This document shows, in pieces, positions 15,302 through 22,531 of a stretch of DNA of 64,000 nucleotides. Origin of the DNA: Cohnella zeiphila (GTDB lineage Bacteria > Bacillota > Bacilli > Paenibacillales > Paenibacillaceae). The stretch lies in contig NZ_JACJVO010000021.1 in NCBI RefSeq assembly GCF_014212055.1, forward strand, positions 1 to 64,000. The letters are read 5' to 3'. A program made the position numbers and the translations under genes. Below the pieces are notes generated by a model that did not search any database, was not told the DNA's origin, and saw only the letters and a program-made list of their open reading frames with translations. Positions within the stretch are counted from its first letter, which is position 1, and every line of letters begins with the position of its first letter.

Positions 15302-15733
15302 TCAGACTCTCCTGCCGACGAGCAGCGGCCGGATCGATTGCAGCATCCCGATGCCGAACCGGATGCCCGGCCAACCTTTTCCGAACATGCCCATAACCCC
15401 GTTCAGCCCCAAGGCGCCGATTCCGGCAGCCCCGATTCCCGGCCTCAGGCTTCCGAATCCCATGTTCCAGGAGAACGGATTGCGGCCTAAGCCTCCGCCG
15501 AGCCCGAGACCCGCCGTCAAAGGGAAAAAGCCGGCCACGCGCGCTTTGCCCGGGCGGCGGATCGGGATGCGTCCGGCGCCATGCCTGCTTTTCCGCCCGA
15601 CGAACCGAATGCTGCCTCTCTCCACCTTTTCGATATAGCCTACGTAGCGGCTTCCGTTTTTCAGATCGATGCGCACCGGCTGCCCTATCCACTTTTCGAC
15701 GTCGCGCCTTCCAAGCTTCATCTTCGCCGTCAT
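15302..15733 (-). CDS. Sm-like/SH3-like basic protein with glycine-rich hydrophobic C-terminus
   Basis: A 143-residue protein not assigned to a named family. Residues 6-45 (IGQPVRIDLKNGSRYVGYI, then EKVERGSIRF) have the strand pattern of an Sm/Lsm- or SH3-like barrel: short bent strands with a G-x-I turn. Residues 65-143 are glycine-, leucine- and methionine-rich and contain no polar clusters (LGLGGGLGRN, GIGAAGIGALGLN). ATG 15733 is chosen with GAAGGGGACGG upstream; the frame is open further upstream without a site. A 7-base-pair palindrome (15298-15312) straddles the stop codon. It lies between TOMM genes and a YjcZ gene; function unknown. Confidence 0.6.
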   Translation of the reverse strand: MTAKMKLGRRDVEKWIGQPVRIDLKNGSRYVGYIEKVERGSIRFVGRKSRHGAGRIPIRRPGKARVAGFFPLTAGLGLGGGLGRNPFSWNMGFGSLRPGIGAAGIGALGLNGVMGMFGKGWPGIRFGIGMLQSIRPLLVGRRV

Positions 15734-15956
15734 AGAGAGACCGTCCCCTTCTTTCTTCGATGTTCGCGATTCGGTGCGCTTGCATTTCGTCACCCTCGGC
15801 ATCGCCGGGCATACGATAACGCATAGGCTTCTGGCCCGATGCCGTTCCAACGTCACAAGGAAGCTGCCGCCGGTCTTCGAGACCGGCGACAGCTTTGCCG
15901 AACGGCGGCGGGCGTCGCGTCATGCCCGCCGATTCAAACCGGGGTATCATCGTTCC
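15734..15956. other. Intergenic stretch between two - strand genes
   Basis: No convincing gene is seen here. A hairpin (GCCGGTCT-TCG-AGACCGGC, about 15872-15890) has no T tract. The - strand frame that runs through this stretch is an upstream extension of the Sm-like gene without a ribosome binding site. Confidence 0.4.
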
Positions 15957-16070
15957 TTAGATCCCGAATCCGGCGCGGAGGATGATGACCAGGAGAATGA
16001 ACAGCACCAGAACGAAGGCGGCGCCTCCGCCATAACCGGCGCAGCTGCAAGTGCCGGCAGCGTATGCCAT
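15957..16070 (-). CDS. YjcZ-family small sporulation protein
   Basis: A 37-residue peptide too short for usual ORF cut-offs: MAYAAGTCSCAGYGGG followed by a hydrophobic helix (AAFVLVLFILLVIIL) and a short polar end. This is the YjcZ/YrzE-like layout, a glycine/cysteine N-terminus before a single membrane-spanning helix, known from sporulation proteins such as SscA. The ribosome binding site AGGAGGTGATAG is strong and well placed. It lies alone on the - strand near the Sm-like gene. The CSC/GGG part resembles a TOMM core, but the family explains it without that. Confidence 0.85.
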   Translation of the reverse strand: MAYAAGTCSCAGYGGGAAFVLVLFILLVIILRAGFGI

Positions 16071-16202
16071 GCTATCACCTCCTTTCGAGAGGGCGAGCGG
16101 CCCTGCATCTCTTGCCTAAGTAATTTATGGCGGCCGGCATCGAATCGCCTGTTCCTTCGCCTATTCCTTGAATTTTTACCGGAAAGGAGCTTCAGGACGT
16201 CC

Positions 16203-16916
16203 GTGGACTATCACGATCTCTTGGCTCGCGCAGGGGAAGGCAGCGCCCACCCCGGCGGCTTCGGGGCGACGAAGCGGCTGCTTCGCAGAATCAACCTGCC
16301 GGCCGGCAGCCGCGTGCTGGAAGTCGGCTGCGGAACCGGCAGAACGGCTTGTTACTTATCGGAGCTCGGCTACGACGTCATCGCCGTGGACCGCAACCCG
16401 CTCATGCTGGAGAAGGCAAGAAGACGGGCGCAAGGATCCGGGAGCCGAGCCCGCTTCGTTAACGGCGACGCGGCCTCGCTTCCGTTTCCCGATTCCGCGT
16501 TCGATATGGTGTTCGTGGAGTCCGTCAGCGCCTTCGTTCCGGGGGACCGCGCGTTTCGCGAATATTACCGCGTGTTGAAGCCGAACGGACGGCTGCTGGA
16601 CCGGGAGCTGGCGTTCGTCCGGGCCGCGAATCCGGCCCGATGCCGCGATCTGGTCTCCTACTACGGATTGCGCCATTTGAAAACCGCGCGGGAATGGACG
16701 GCTTTGGCGAAAGAATGCCGATTCCGCAGCGTCAAGGCGACATCGCTTCGCACCGGCCTCGCGCCGACTCCCGCTTCGAATGCCGACCCGGGCCAGGATA
16801 CGGATCCCGGGCTCTTGCAAGACCCCGACGCGGTCGACATGCTGTTCAAAAATTTTCGATTGATGAACAAATATCGCGGCAAAACGAATTCCGTCCTTAT
16901 CTCTGCAATCAAGTAA
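16203..16916 (+). CDS. Class I SAM-dependent methyltransferase
   Basis: A 237-residue protein with motif I VLEVGCGTGR, the acidic motif II residue in IAVDRNPLML, and FVNGDAASLPFPDSAFDMV as motif III region, typical of class I SAM-dependent (UbiE/COQ5-like) methyltransferases acting on small molecules. The GTG start at 16203 lies 13 bases after AAGGAG (16184-16189), a long spacing; no better in-frame start exists. It stands alone between opposite-strand genes. Substrate unknown; a role in the sporulation or TOMM setting would be a guess. Confidence 0.8.
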   Translation: MDYHDLLARAGEGSAHPGGFGATKRLLRRINLPAGSRVLEVGCGTGRTACYLSELGYDVIAVDRNPLMLEKARRRAQGSGSRARFVNGDAASLPFPDSAFDMVFVESVSAFVPGDRAFREYYRVLKPNGRLLDRELAFVRAANPARCRDLVSYYGLRHLKTAREWTALAKECRFRSVKATSLRTGLAPTPASNADPGQDTDPGLLQDPDAVDMLFKNFRLMNKYRGKTNSVLISAIK

Positions 16917-16924
16917 CGGCCGGG

Positions 16925-16980
16925 GAAAAAGAAGAGCTTCCCGGTTGGCGCTCCTGCGTCAGCCGGGAGGCTTCTTGCCG
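16925..16980 (-). terminator. Terminator for the - strand glycosyltransferase group
   Basis: AAGAAG(a)GC(t)TCCCGG at 16929-16944 pairs with CCGGGAGGCTTCTT at 16963-16976. Read on the - strand the stem is followed by TTCTTTTTCCCC, so it fits as the terminator of the operon ending at 17006. It may also stop the methyltransferase transcript coming from the other side. Confidence 0.65.
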
Positions 16981-17005
16981 TTCGCTGCGGGCGGCGGCGC
17001 GCGTC

Positions 17006-18394
17006 TTACGGAATCGGCGGTCCCATCGGGGACCGTGCCAGAACGTGGAGAGGAAGCGGAACGGTCCGTTCGCGCTGCCAACCGTACCGGCCGAGAGCCT
17101 GCTCGCTTAGGAGAGGCCGAAGTCGCTGGCCTTCGCCGTAATAGAGCGTACCGTCCGGCCCCGAGTAGAGCAGATGATCGATGAGCTCATGCTCCTCCCA
17201 GACGTCCCCTTGGATCGGCCAGCCTTCCGGCAGCGAGTGGAGGACGCTAAACGGGAGAGGAACCGCTTCTTCCGGCCGGTAGCCGAACGTCCTCCACGAG
17301 GCTTCGCCTCGGAACGGATATCGGATGCCGTAAGCGATAAGGTGCATGCCGCCCTCCGGATCCGAGGCGTGGAAGACGTCGGGATAGTCCCGCAGCATCC
17401 CGCTTAACGGACGGATCGGCAAGCCGTCAGGCAGGCTGCACAGCAGATCGTCGGCCCCATGCGCCACCCGGGTGTAAGACATCCTCAGCCTCTCGAAATC
17501 CGGGTATGAAGCGACGCCGCGCTTGACGCCCCGCTCGATCCGGTAGACGGCGCCGGAACTAGCCATGCCGTACCAGCCTCCCGGAAGAGCCGTCGGAAGG
17601 GGCTCGTGGTGCGGATGGGCATGCATAAATGAATTCGGCAAAAATCCGGGGTCGAGGTGGAGAATCAGCCTTTCCGGATTGAAGCCCCACTTGCGCAGGA
17701 ATCGCTTGCGATTCAGGCCGGCAATCGTGTAAGGGTCCAGCGAGTTGCGCTTGAAGCTGCGGTTGCCTTCGTGATAAATGTAGGTGTCCCCCGCCACCCG
17801 AAGGGCCAAGCCCTGCGTTAAGGCGCGATAGCAGAGGTCAATGTCCTCATAGCCGCCGATGGAGAACCGATCATCCAGGCCGCCCAGAGAATTCCAGGTG
17901 TCGCGGCGTATCATCATGCAAAAACCGCTGATGGAAGTCGCGTCGCGCCAGCGGAACGGATCATGTCGGTTGAAACGGTCGGCGAAGGCGAAAAAATGTT
18001 CGTCCGAGGAGAACGTCTGCTTGTTCAACTGCATCGGAAGCACGAAATTGGAGACGGGACCGACGACGCCGACAGACGGATGCGAGAGCAAAGCGGCCTG
18101 CAGCTGGCTTAACCACCTCGGCGAGACGAGAGTATCGTTATTGAGGAGAAGAATCAAGTCTCCGCCGGCCATCGCCGCTCCCTGATTGCAGGCCGCGGCG
18201 AATCCGACGTTCCCCTCGTTGCACATGAATTTGATATCCGGCTGCTCATACAGCCAGCCGATCGTCCCGTCGCTCGAACCGTTATCGATAACGATGAGTT
18301 CGTACGGAGCGTCCGTAAACCGGCGGATGCTGTGCACGCACCGCAGCGTCTGATCCATGTTGTTCAGCGTCAGAATGACGATGCTGGTCAGCAT
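17006..18394 (-). CDS. GT2 glycosyltransferase with three C-terminal ~50-residue repeats
   Basis: A 462-residue protein. Residues 1-250 are a rhamnosyltransferase-like GT-A domain: SIVILTLNNMDQT, ELIVIDNGSSDG, EGNVGFAAACNQG, LLLNNDT (DxD-like site) and GYEDIDLCYR. The C-terminal part has three degenerate copies of one module at about 281-332, 347-398 and 412-462, each with a pattern of [VIL]-Y-x-I-x-x-G-x-[KR]-R to S-L-P-[DE]-G-x-P-I; one copy also ends the GT4 enzyme at 5357-6967. ATG 18394 overlaps the preceding gene by 7 bases. No arginine tail is present. Donor and acceptor are unknown. Confidence 0.85.
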   Translation of the reverse strand: MLTSIVILTLNNMDQTLRCVHSIRRFTDAPYELIVIDNGSSDGTIGWLYEQPDIKFMCNEGNVGFAAACNQGAAMAGGDLILLLNNDTLVSPRWLSQLQAALLSHPSVGVVGPVSNFVLPMQLNKQTFSSDEHFFAFADRFNRHDPFRWRDATSISGFCMMIRRDTWNSLGGLDDRFSIGGYEDIDLCYRALTQGLALRVAGDTYIYHEGNRSFKRNSLDPYTIAGLNRKRFLRKWGFNPERLILHLDPGFLPNSFMHAHPHHEPLPTALPGGWYGMASSGAVYRIERGVKRGVASYPDFERLRMSYTRVAHGADDLLCSLPDGLPIRPLSGMLRDYPDVFHASDPEGGMHLIAYGIRYPFRGEASWRTFGYRPEEAVPLPFSVLHSLPEGWPIQGDVWEEHELIDHLLYSGPDGTLYYGEGQRLRPLLSEQALGRYGWQRERTVPLPLHVLARSPMGPPIP

Positions 18395-19470
18395 CCCGGA
18401 ACCCCAAGAGACTGAAGCATCTGCACGAAGTTGGCTGCGTAGAGATCGGGGTGGAAGTTTTGGCGGACATGCTCTTCCCCTCTGGCAATCAGTCTGCTGC
18501 GCAGATCCTTATCGTTCATGAGCCGAGCAACCTGGGCGGCTGCTCCGCCCACGTCGCCGTGCTCGTAGTAAAGCGCCGTTTGCTCGTCTATGAGAGAGGT
18601 GCGAACGCCGTCGGAATCGGAAGTGACGACCGGGCAATGGCAGCTAAGCGCCTCTACCGCCGCGTAGCAAGCCCCTTCCGACAACGAGGTGATGCAGAGC
18701 ACGCCTCCGGAATCTCCGATGATCGACAGGATGTTCGGCATCTGATGATGGGGGACATGATGAAATTCCCGCAATCTTCGTTCGAGACCGAGCGACGCGA
18801 CCATGCCGCGCATCTCTTCCTGTTCGCCCGGCATCGCCAGCCACGGATCGCTGAGCATCCACACTTCCAAATCCGGACAATCCTCAGCCGTCCTGGCGGC
18901 AATCCGCAGAAAATCCTTCCAGTTCTTATTGGGCTCCAACCGGCCGATCCAGCCTGCGATCGGACGCGGATAAGGGGCCATGTGCTGGTAGTGGAACGTG
19001 TCCGCGTCGAACGGATTGTTGAAAGCGAAATGAGGTGCCTCCGGATACCCCTCCCGAAGGATGTCCCGCAGATGCGGCGTCATCGGATAAAGGTAGGCGT
19101 TGACATAAGGCGCCAGGAAAGGTTTCGCCGACAGCAGCGTCTCCCGAGCCTGCGGCATCGGGCCGAAGCCCTGAATCTCGAATAGGATCGGGCCCGCGAA
19201 ACCCAATTCCCGAAACAGACGAACCTGCCCGAAAAAGGAAAGAACTACGACGGCCGCATAGCCGCCCGCATTCAGAATGGAACGGATCGCTTCCGGATCT
19301 TCGGCGTAAAAGACGGTTGTATCCGCATAATTCTGCGCTCCGCTTCCGGATTGGAAATACAGGAAATGGGCTTCGATACCTTTGCGCGCAAGCGCCTTGT
19401 GTCTCATCCGGTTCAGCGTGTCGACTCCCCCGCTGGGGAGAATAAACACGAACAGCACTTTGATGGCCAT
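18388..19470 (-). CDS. GT4 family glycosyltransferase
   Basis: A 360-residue GT-B enzyme: IKVLFVFILPSGGVDT at the N-terminus, GWIGRLEPNKNWKDFLR in the linker, and SLSEGACYAAVEALSCHCPVV in the donor domain with the conserved glutamates. The start at 19470 (MAIKVLF) has AAAGGAGG 8 bases upstream; the frame is open to 19599 but without a site. It overlaps the next gene by 7 bases and follows the GT2 gene by 14, so the three form a block. Sugar unknown; probably the same surface glycan as the enzymes at 1-11.6 kb. Confidence 0.85.
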   Translation of the reverse strand: MAIKVLFVFILPSGGVDTLNRMRHKALARKGIEAHFLYFQSGSGAQNYADTTVFYAEDPEAIRSILNAGGYAAVVVLSFFGQVRLFRELGFAGPILFEIQGFGPMPQARETLLSAKPFLAPYVNAYLYPMTPHLRDILREGYPEAPHFAFNNPFDADTFHYQHMAPYPRPIAGWIGRLEPNKNWKDFLRIAARTAEDCPDLEVWMLSDPWLAMPGEQEEMRGMVASLGLERRLREFHHVPHHQMPNILSIIGDSGGVLCITSLSEGACYAAVEALSCHCPVVTSDSDGVRTSLIDEQTALYYEHGDVGGAAAQVARLMNDKDLRSRLIARGEEHVRQNFHPDLYAANFVQMLQSLGVPGC

Positions 19471-19484
19471 TAGACGGTCCTCCT

Positions 19485-20204
19485 TTAAGGCATGGCTTGC
19501 AAAAACGAGTTCATCTGAGGAGCGTAGTGGTCCCGGACCCGCGAGAACTCGCGGTCCACGACAGCTTTCCGTTGCCGGGTTCCCATGCCTTCGTGCCATC
19601 GGTAAGCCGTCAGCGTTTCGTTAATGTAGTGGAAGTCGACGTTTGCGAGGAACACGCGCAGCCAATATTCGTAATCCTGGGTGCACGATAACGCTTCGTT
19701 GAAATAGCCGACTCTCTCCGGCAGGGAGCGGTGCATCATGACCGTGCAGCCGTTGACCGGGCAGAAGGTGTACATGGCGCTGAAGAAGGCCCGAACGGAC
19801 GGAAATTTAACCGCAAGGGACGGCATCATAAGCTCGTTGAAGGGGCCGATGAGGTTGAAGTCGGTGCAGCTGATGAGCGCTTGGCGTTCTCTCATGTATT
19901 GGACTTGTGTGGCCACTTTGTGGGGGTAGAAGCAATCGTCCGAACTGAGCCAGGCGATGTATTCGCCGGCAGCCATTCGAATGCCGTAATTGAGCGCGCT
20001 GGCCGTCCCCCCGTTGGATTTGCCCAAGTAGTGGATTCGTGAGAGGAACGGCTTCAGCTTCTCTTGATGAAGGGTGGAACCGTCGTCGACGACGATGATT
20101 TCGATCGGGGAGTAGGTCTGCTGCAGCGCGCTGGCGACAGCCTGGTCGATAAACGGGCAATTGTAAAAAGGAATCACGATGCTGACAAGTGGTTGGTCGG
20201 ACAT
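19485..20204 (-). CDS. GT2 family glycosyltransferase, paralogue of the enzyme at 10858-11637
   Basis: A 239-residue GT-A protein: VSIVIPFYNCPF, IEIIVVDDGSTLH, KSNGGTASALN, AWLSSDDCF and QDYEYWLR line up with the + strand enzyme at 10858-11637. ATG 20204 is chosen with CAGGAGG 9 bases upstream. It begins 88 bases after fabH ends and leads the three-gene glycosyltransferase block. A weak hairpin (AACTGG with CCAGTT) in that gap has no T tract. If read from the fabH promoter, these genes would also be under FapR control, which remains to be shown. Confidence 0.85.
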   Translation of the reverse strand: MSDQPLVSIVIPFYNCPFIDQAVASALQQTYSPIEIIVVDDGSTLHQEKLKPFLSRIHYLGKSNGGTASALNYGIRMAAGEYIAWLSSDDCFYPHKVATQVQYMRERQALISCTDFNLIGPFNELMMPSLAVKFPSVRAFFSAMYTFCPVNGCTVMMHRSLPERVGYFNEALSCTQDYEYWLRVFLANVDFHYINETLTAYRWHEGMGTRQRKAVVDREFSRVRDHYAPQMNSFLQAMP

Positions 20205-20292
20205 GCGGGCAGGCCTCCTGAACTGGGATGATACCAGTTTACGTGGACAGGAAGCCGCCGCCACGACGGTTGAACCGCGTCATCGGCCTGTT

Positions 20293-21303
20293 TTAGCCGC
20301 GCAGGGTCCAGTTCAGGAGCACGCCGGCCTGGGTCAAACCCGCGCCGAATCCGTACAGAGCCACGAGATGCCCGTCCTTTAGCCGTCCGTCCCGGACCGC
20401 GAGATCGAGCGCGAGCGGAATGGAAGCCGCAGACGTGTTGCCGAACCGTTCCGCGCTTGTCAGCGTTCGTTCCGGAGATATCTCCAGACGCTCGCACATG
20501 GCGTCCACCATGCGCAAGTTCGCGCTGTGGGGCACGAACCAATCGAGTTGCTCCATGCCGAGGCCGGCCGCGTCCAGCAAGCGGCGAATCCCAAGCGGGA
20601 CTTGGGTGACCGCCCATTTGTACACCTCGCGGCCGTTCTGCACGATTTTGCCGCCGCCCGTCAGCGGCTCGCCGTTCAACTCGGAGGCCAATCCCGTCGC
20701 ATAAACGAACGAGCCGCCCGCTCCCCAAACGGCCGCGTCCGACGCGAGAATCCGGCCTTCCTCCGCGCGCTCGACCAGCACGGCGCCAGCGCCGTCTCCA
20801 AACAGGATACAGGTGGACCGGTCGGTGTAGTCGGTTATCTTCGACAGCGTCTCCACGCCGACGACGAGAACGGAACGGTACGCTCCGGTCAGAATCAAGC
20901 CGTTCGCCATCTGCAGGCCGGCGGCGAACCCCGCACAGGCCGCGTTCAAATCGAAGCCAAGGCAGGATCGCATGCCGAGCGCCTCCTGAATGCGCGAAGC
21001 GACGGATGGAAACGGCATATCCGGCGTCGTGGTCGCGACGAGAACGGCGTCAATATCCTCCGGCGATTTCCCGTACCGCTCGGCCAGGTTGCGCACGGCG
21101 GCGATCGCCAAATGGCTGGAGAATTCGTCCGGCCCGGAGATTCTTCTCTCCTTGATGCCGGTCCGGCGCGTAATCCATTCGTCGTTCGTATCGACCATTG
21201 CCGCCAAATCGTCGTTCGTCAACCGTTTCTCCGGCACATAGCTGCCGATGGCCGTTATCGCGGCACGGCTTTTCCACTCCGTCGCGCCCGTTTGCGTTTG
21301 CAT
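20293..21303 (-). CDS. fabH: 3-oxoacyl-ACP synthase III
   Basis: A 336-residue KAS III enzyme that condenses acyl-CoA with malonyl-ACP to start type II fatty acid synthesis. Landmarks are DEWITRRTGI, LGFDLNAACAGF with the catalytic Cys, WFVPHSANLRM with the catalytic His and ERFGNTSAAS with the Asn. ATG 21303 has GGAAGGTGG 9 bases upstream and is preferred to ATG 21327. Upstream are a near-perfect sigma-A promoter and a FapR operator, as for B. subtilis fabHA. Here the gene stands alone, without fabF directly after it, and is followed by glycosyltransferases on the same strand. Confidence 0.93.
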   Translation of the reverse strand: MQTQTGATEWKSRAAITAIGSYVPEKRLTNDDLAAMVDTNDEWITRRTGIKERRISGPDEFSSHLAIAAVRNLAERYGKSPEDIDAVLVATTTPDMPFPSVASRIQEALGMRSCLGFDLNAACAGFAAGLQMANGLILTGAYRSVLVVGVETLSKITDYTDRSTCILFGDGAGAVLVERAEEGRILASDAAVWGAGGSFVYATGLASELNGEPLTGGGKIVQNGREVYKWAVTQVPLGIRRLLDAAGLGMEQLDWFVPHSANLRMVDAMCERLEISPERTLTSAERFGNTSAASIPLALDLAVRDGRLKDGHLVALYGFGAGLTQAGVLLNWTLRG

Positions 21304-21330
21304 CGTCTGGGTCCACCTTCCGATCATAAT

Positions 21331-21356
21331 ATTAGATACTAGAACCAGGTACTAAT
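21331..21356 (-). promoter_or_regulatory. FapR operator of fabH
   Basis: On the - strand the 26 bases read ATTAGTACCTGG followed by TTCTAGTATCTAAT, an imperfect inverted repeat that matches the FapR operator pattern (TTAGTACCTrGT then inverted half). It lies just downstream of the -10 element at 21372-21377, where FapR would block transcription when malonyl-CoA is low. This regulation is known from Bacillus; its extension here is by sequence match. Confidence 0.85.
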
Positions 21357-21371
21357 TTTCGATTTGCCTTT

Positions 21372-21400
21372 ATCATAATTGCAAAAAGTGCTACTGTCAA
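21372..21400 (-). promoter_or_regulatory. Sigma-A promoter of fabH
   Basis: On the - strand TTGACA (21400-21395), a 17-base spacer and TATGAT (21377-21372) form a near-consensus sigma-A promoter. It faces fabH, and transcription would start near 21365, inside or just before the FapR operator. Confidence 0.85.
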
Positions 21401-21489
21401 TCGTCCTTTGGCCAAGGATAGCCGGCTACCCGGAGGACAAACTACGGAAAGGCGCCGGGACGCCAAAGTTGACCGTAAGGAGGATCACG

Positions 21490-22377
21490 ATGCACAAAAT
21501 GATGACCGTGTCGACGGTAGTCCTCTCCACCGCGCTGGCTTTGACGGGCTGTATGGCCAAGCAGGGGGACGTCGGCAACAAAAATATCCGTTCCAACAAC
21601 TATCGGATGCACGGCGCGAACGGCACCCGGTTCTTGAACGATCAGGCTGCCGAGCAAAACCGCATCCACGGAACGCAGCAGATGAACAACAACGTCGGCT
21701 CCAGGCTTCACGGCAACTCCAAGCTCGAGATGAGCCAGAAGATCGCGGACCAGCTGGCCGCCCTTCCCGAAGTGAAGTCGGCTTACGTCATGCTGACGAA
21801 CCGGAACGCATACGTCGCCATCTCCGATGACAAGGACGGCATGAAGATTCACAACCGCAACCGGGGCGGAACGCATACGATTACGCCTTACAGCCTGGGC
21901 GCGGCGCCGGACCGCGGGGTAGGCCCGAACAATCCGAATTCGGCCGGCTGGAACGGCCACGTCCGGAGCAATAACGGCGTGACGGCCGGAGGCGGAACGA
22001 CGGCCGGAGGGACGGGACTTACCGGCACGAACGGCGCCGGCATGCCGGGAGCGGCCGGTACCGCGACCGATCAGGAAGTATCGGATCTGGTCAAAAACAA
22101 AGTCGCCGACATCGTCAAAGGAATGGCTCCTACGACAGACAACGTCTACGTCTCGTCCAACGCCGATTTTTACGGACGGATGAAGGGATTCGCCGATCAA
22201 GTGAGCGGCGGCCATCCGATCCAAGGCTTCGTTACCGAGTTCAACGCGCTCGTGAACCGCATCTTCCCGACGGAAGCCGGCACGTACAACGGCGCTCGCA
22301 CTTATTCCAAAACCGCGCCTTCGTATTACGCTCCGACGACTCCGTCCCATGGCACGGCTCGCGGCATGACCCGCTGA
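21490..22377 (+). CDS. YhcN/YlaJ-family sporulation lipoprotein
   Basis: A 295-residue lipoprotein: a signal peptide with LTGC lipobox (Cys21), then a low-complexity, Asn/Gly-rich middle (GGGTTAGGTGLTG) and a domain with YVMLTNRNAYVAI and VSDLVKNKVADIVKGM, features of YhcN/YlaJ. Such proteins are found in the forespore membrane or cortex region and help germination or outgrowth. ATG 21490 has AAGGAGG at 21478-21484. The C-terminal tail is Tyr/Thr/Pro-rich. Family membership is confident, exact role is not. Confidence 0.85.
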   Translation: MHKMMTVSTVVLSTALALTGCMAKQGDVGNKNIRSNNYRMHGANGTRFLNDQAAEQNRIHGTQQMNNNVGSRLHGNSKLEMSQKIADQLAALPEVKSAYVMLTNRNAYVAISDDKDGMKIHNRNRGGTHTITPYSLGAAPDRGVGPNNPNSAGWNGHVRSNNGVTAGGGTTAGGTGLTGTNGAGMPGAAGTATDQEVSDLVKNKVADIVKGMAPTTDNVYVSSNADFYGRMKGFADQVSGGHPIQGFVTEFNALVNRIFPTEAGTYNGARTYSKTAPSYYAPTTPSHGTARGMTR

Positions 22378-22394
22378 TCCGTTGTCTTCAAGCA

Positions 22395-22437
22395 AGCCGG
22401 TCCCCGCGGATTCGCGCCGCGCGGACCGGCTTTTCTT
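22395..22437 (+). terminator. Rho-independent terminator
   Basis: AAGCCGGTCC pairs with GGACCGGCTT (22395-22432) with an inner GCG/CGC pairing, followed by TTTTCTT. It closes the YhcN/YlaJ gene and separates it from the gerA operon. Confidence 0.85.
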
Positions 22438-22531
22438 CGGCAGGCCGACGCCTCTTCACCTGCGTATGACGCCGGAAACAATAGGGAAGGATTATCCATA
22501 TCTTCTTCATCTTTTATAAAAGGGGAGAGTT

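Noticed and set aside
15957..16070. YjcZ-like peptide as the missing TOMM precursor (CSC, GGG)
   Set aside because: The following hydrophobic helix and the whole layout fit the YjcZ family; no leader peptide is seen and only two cysteines are present.
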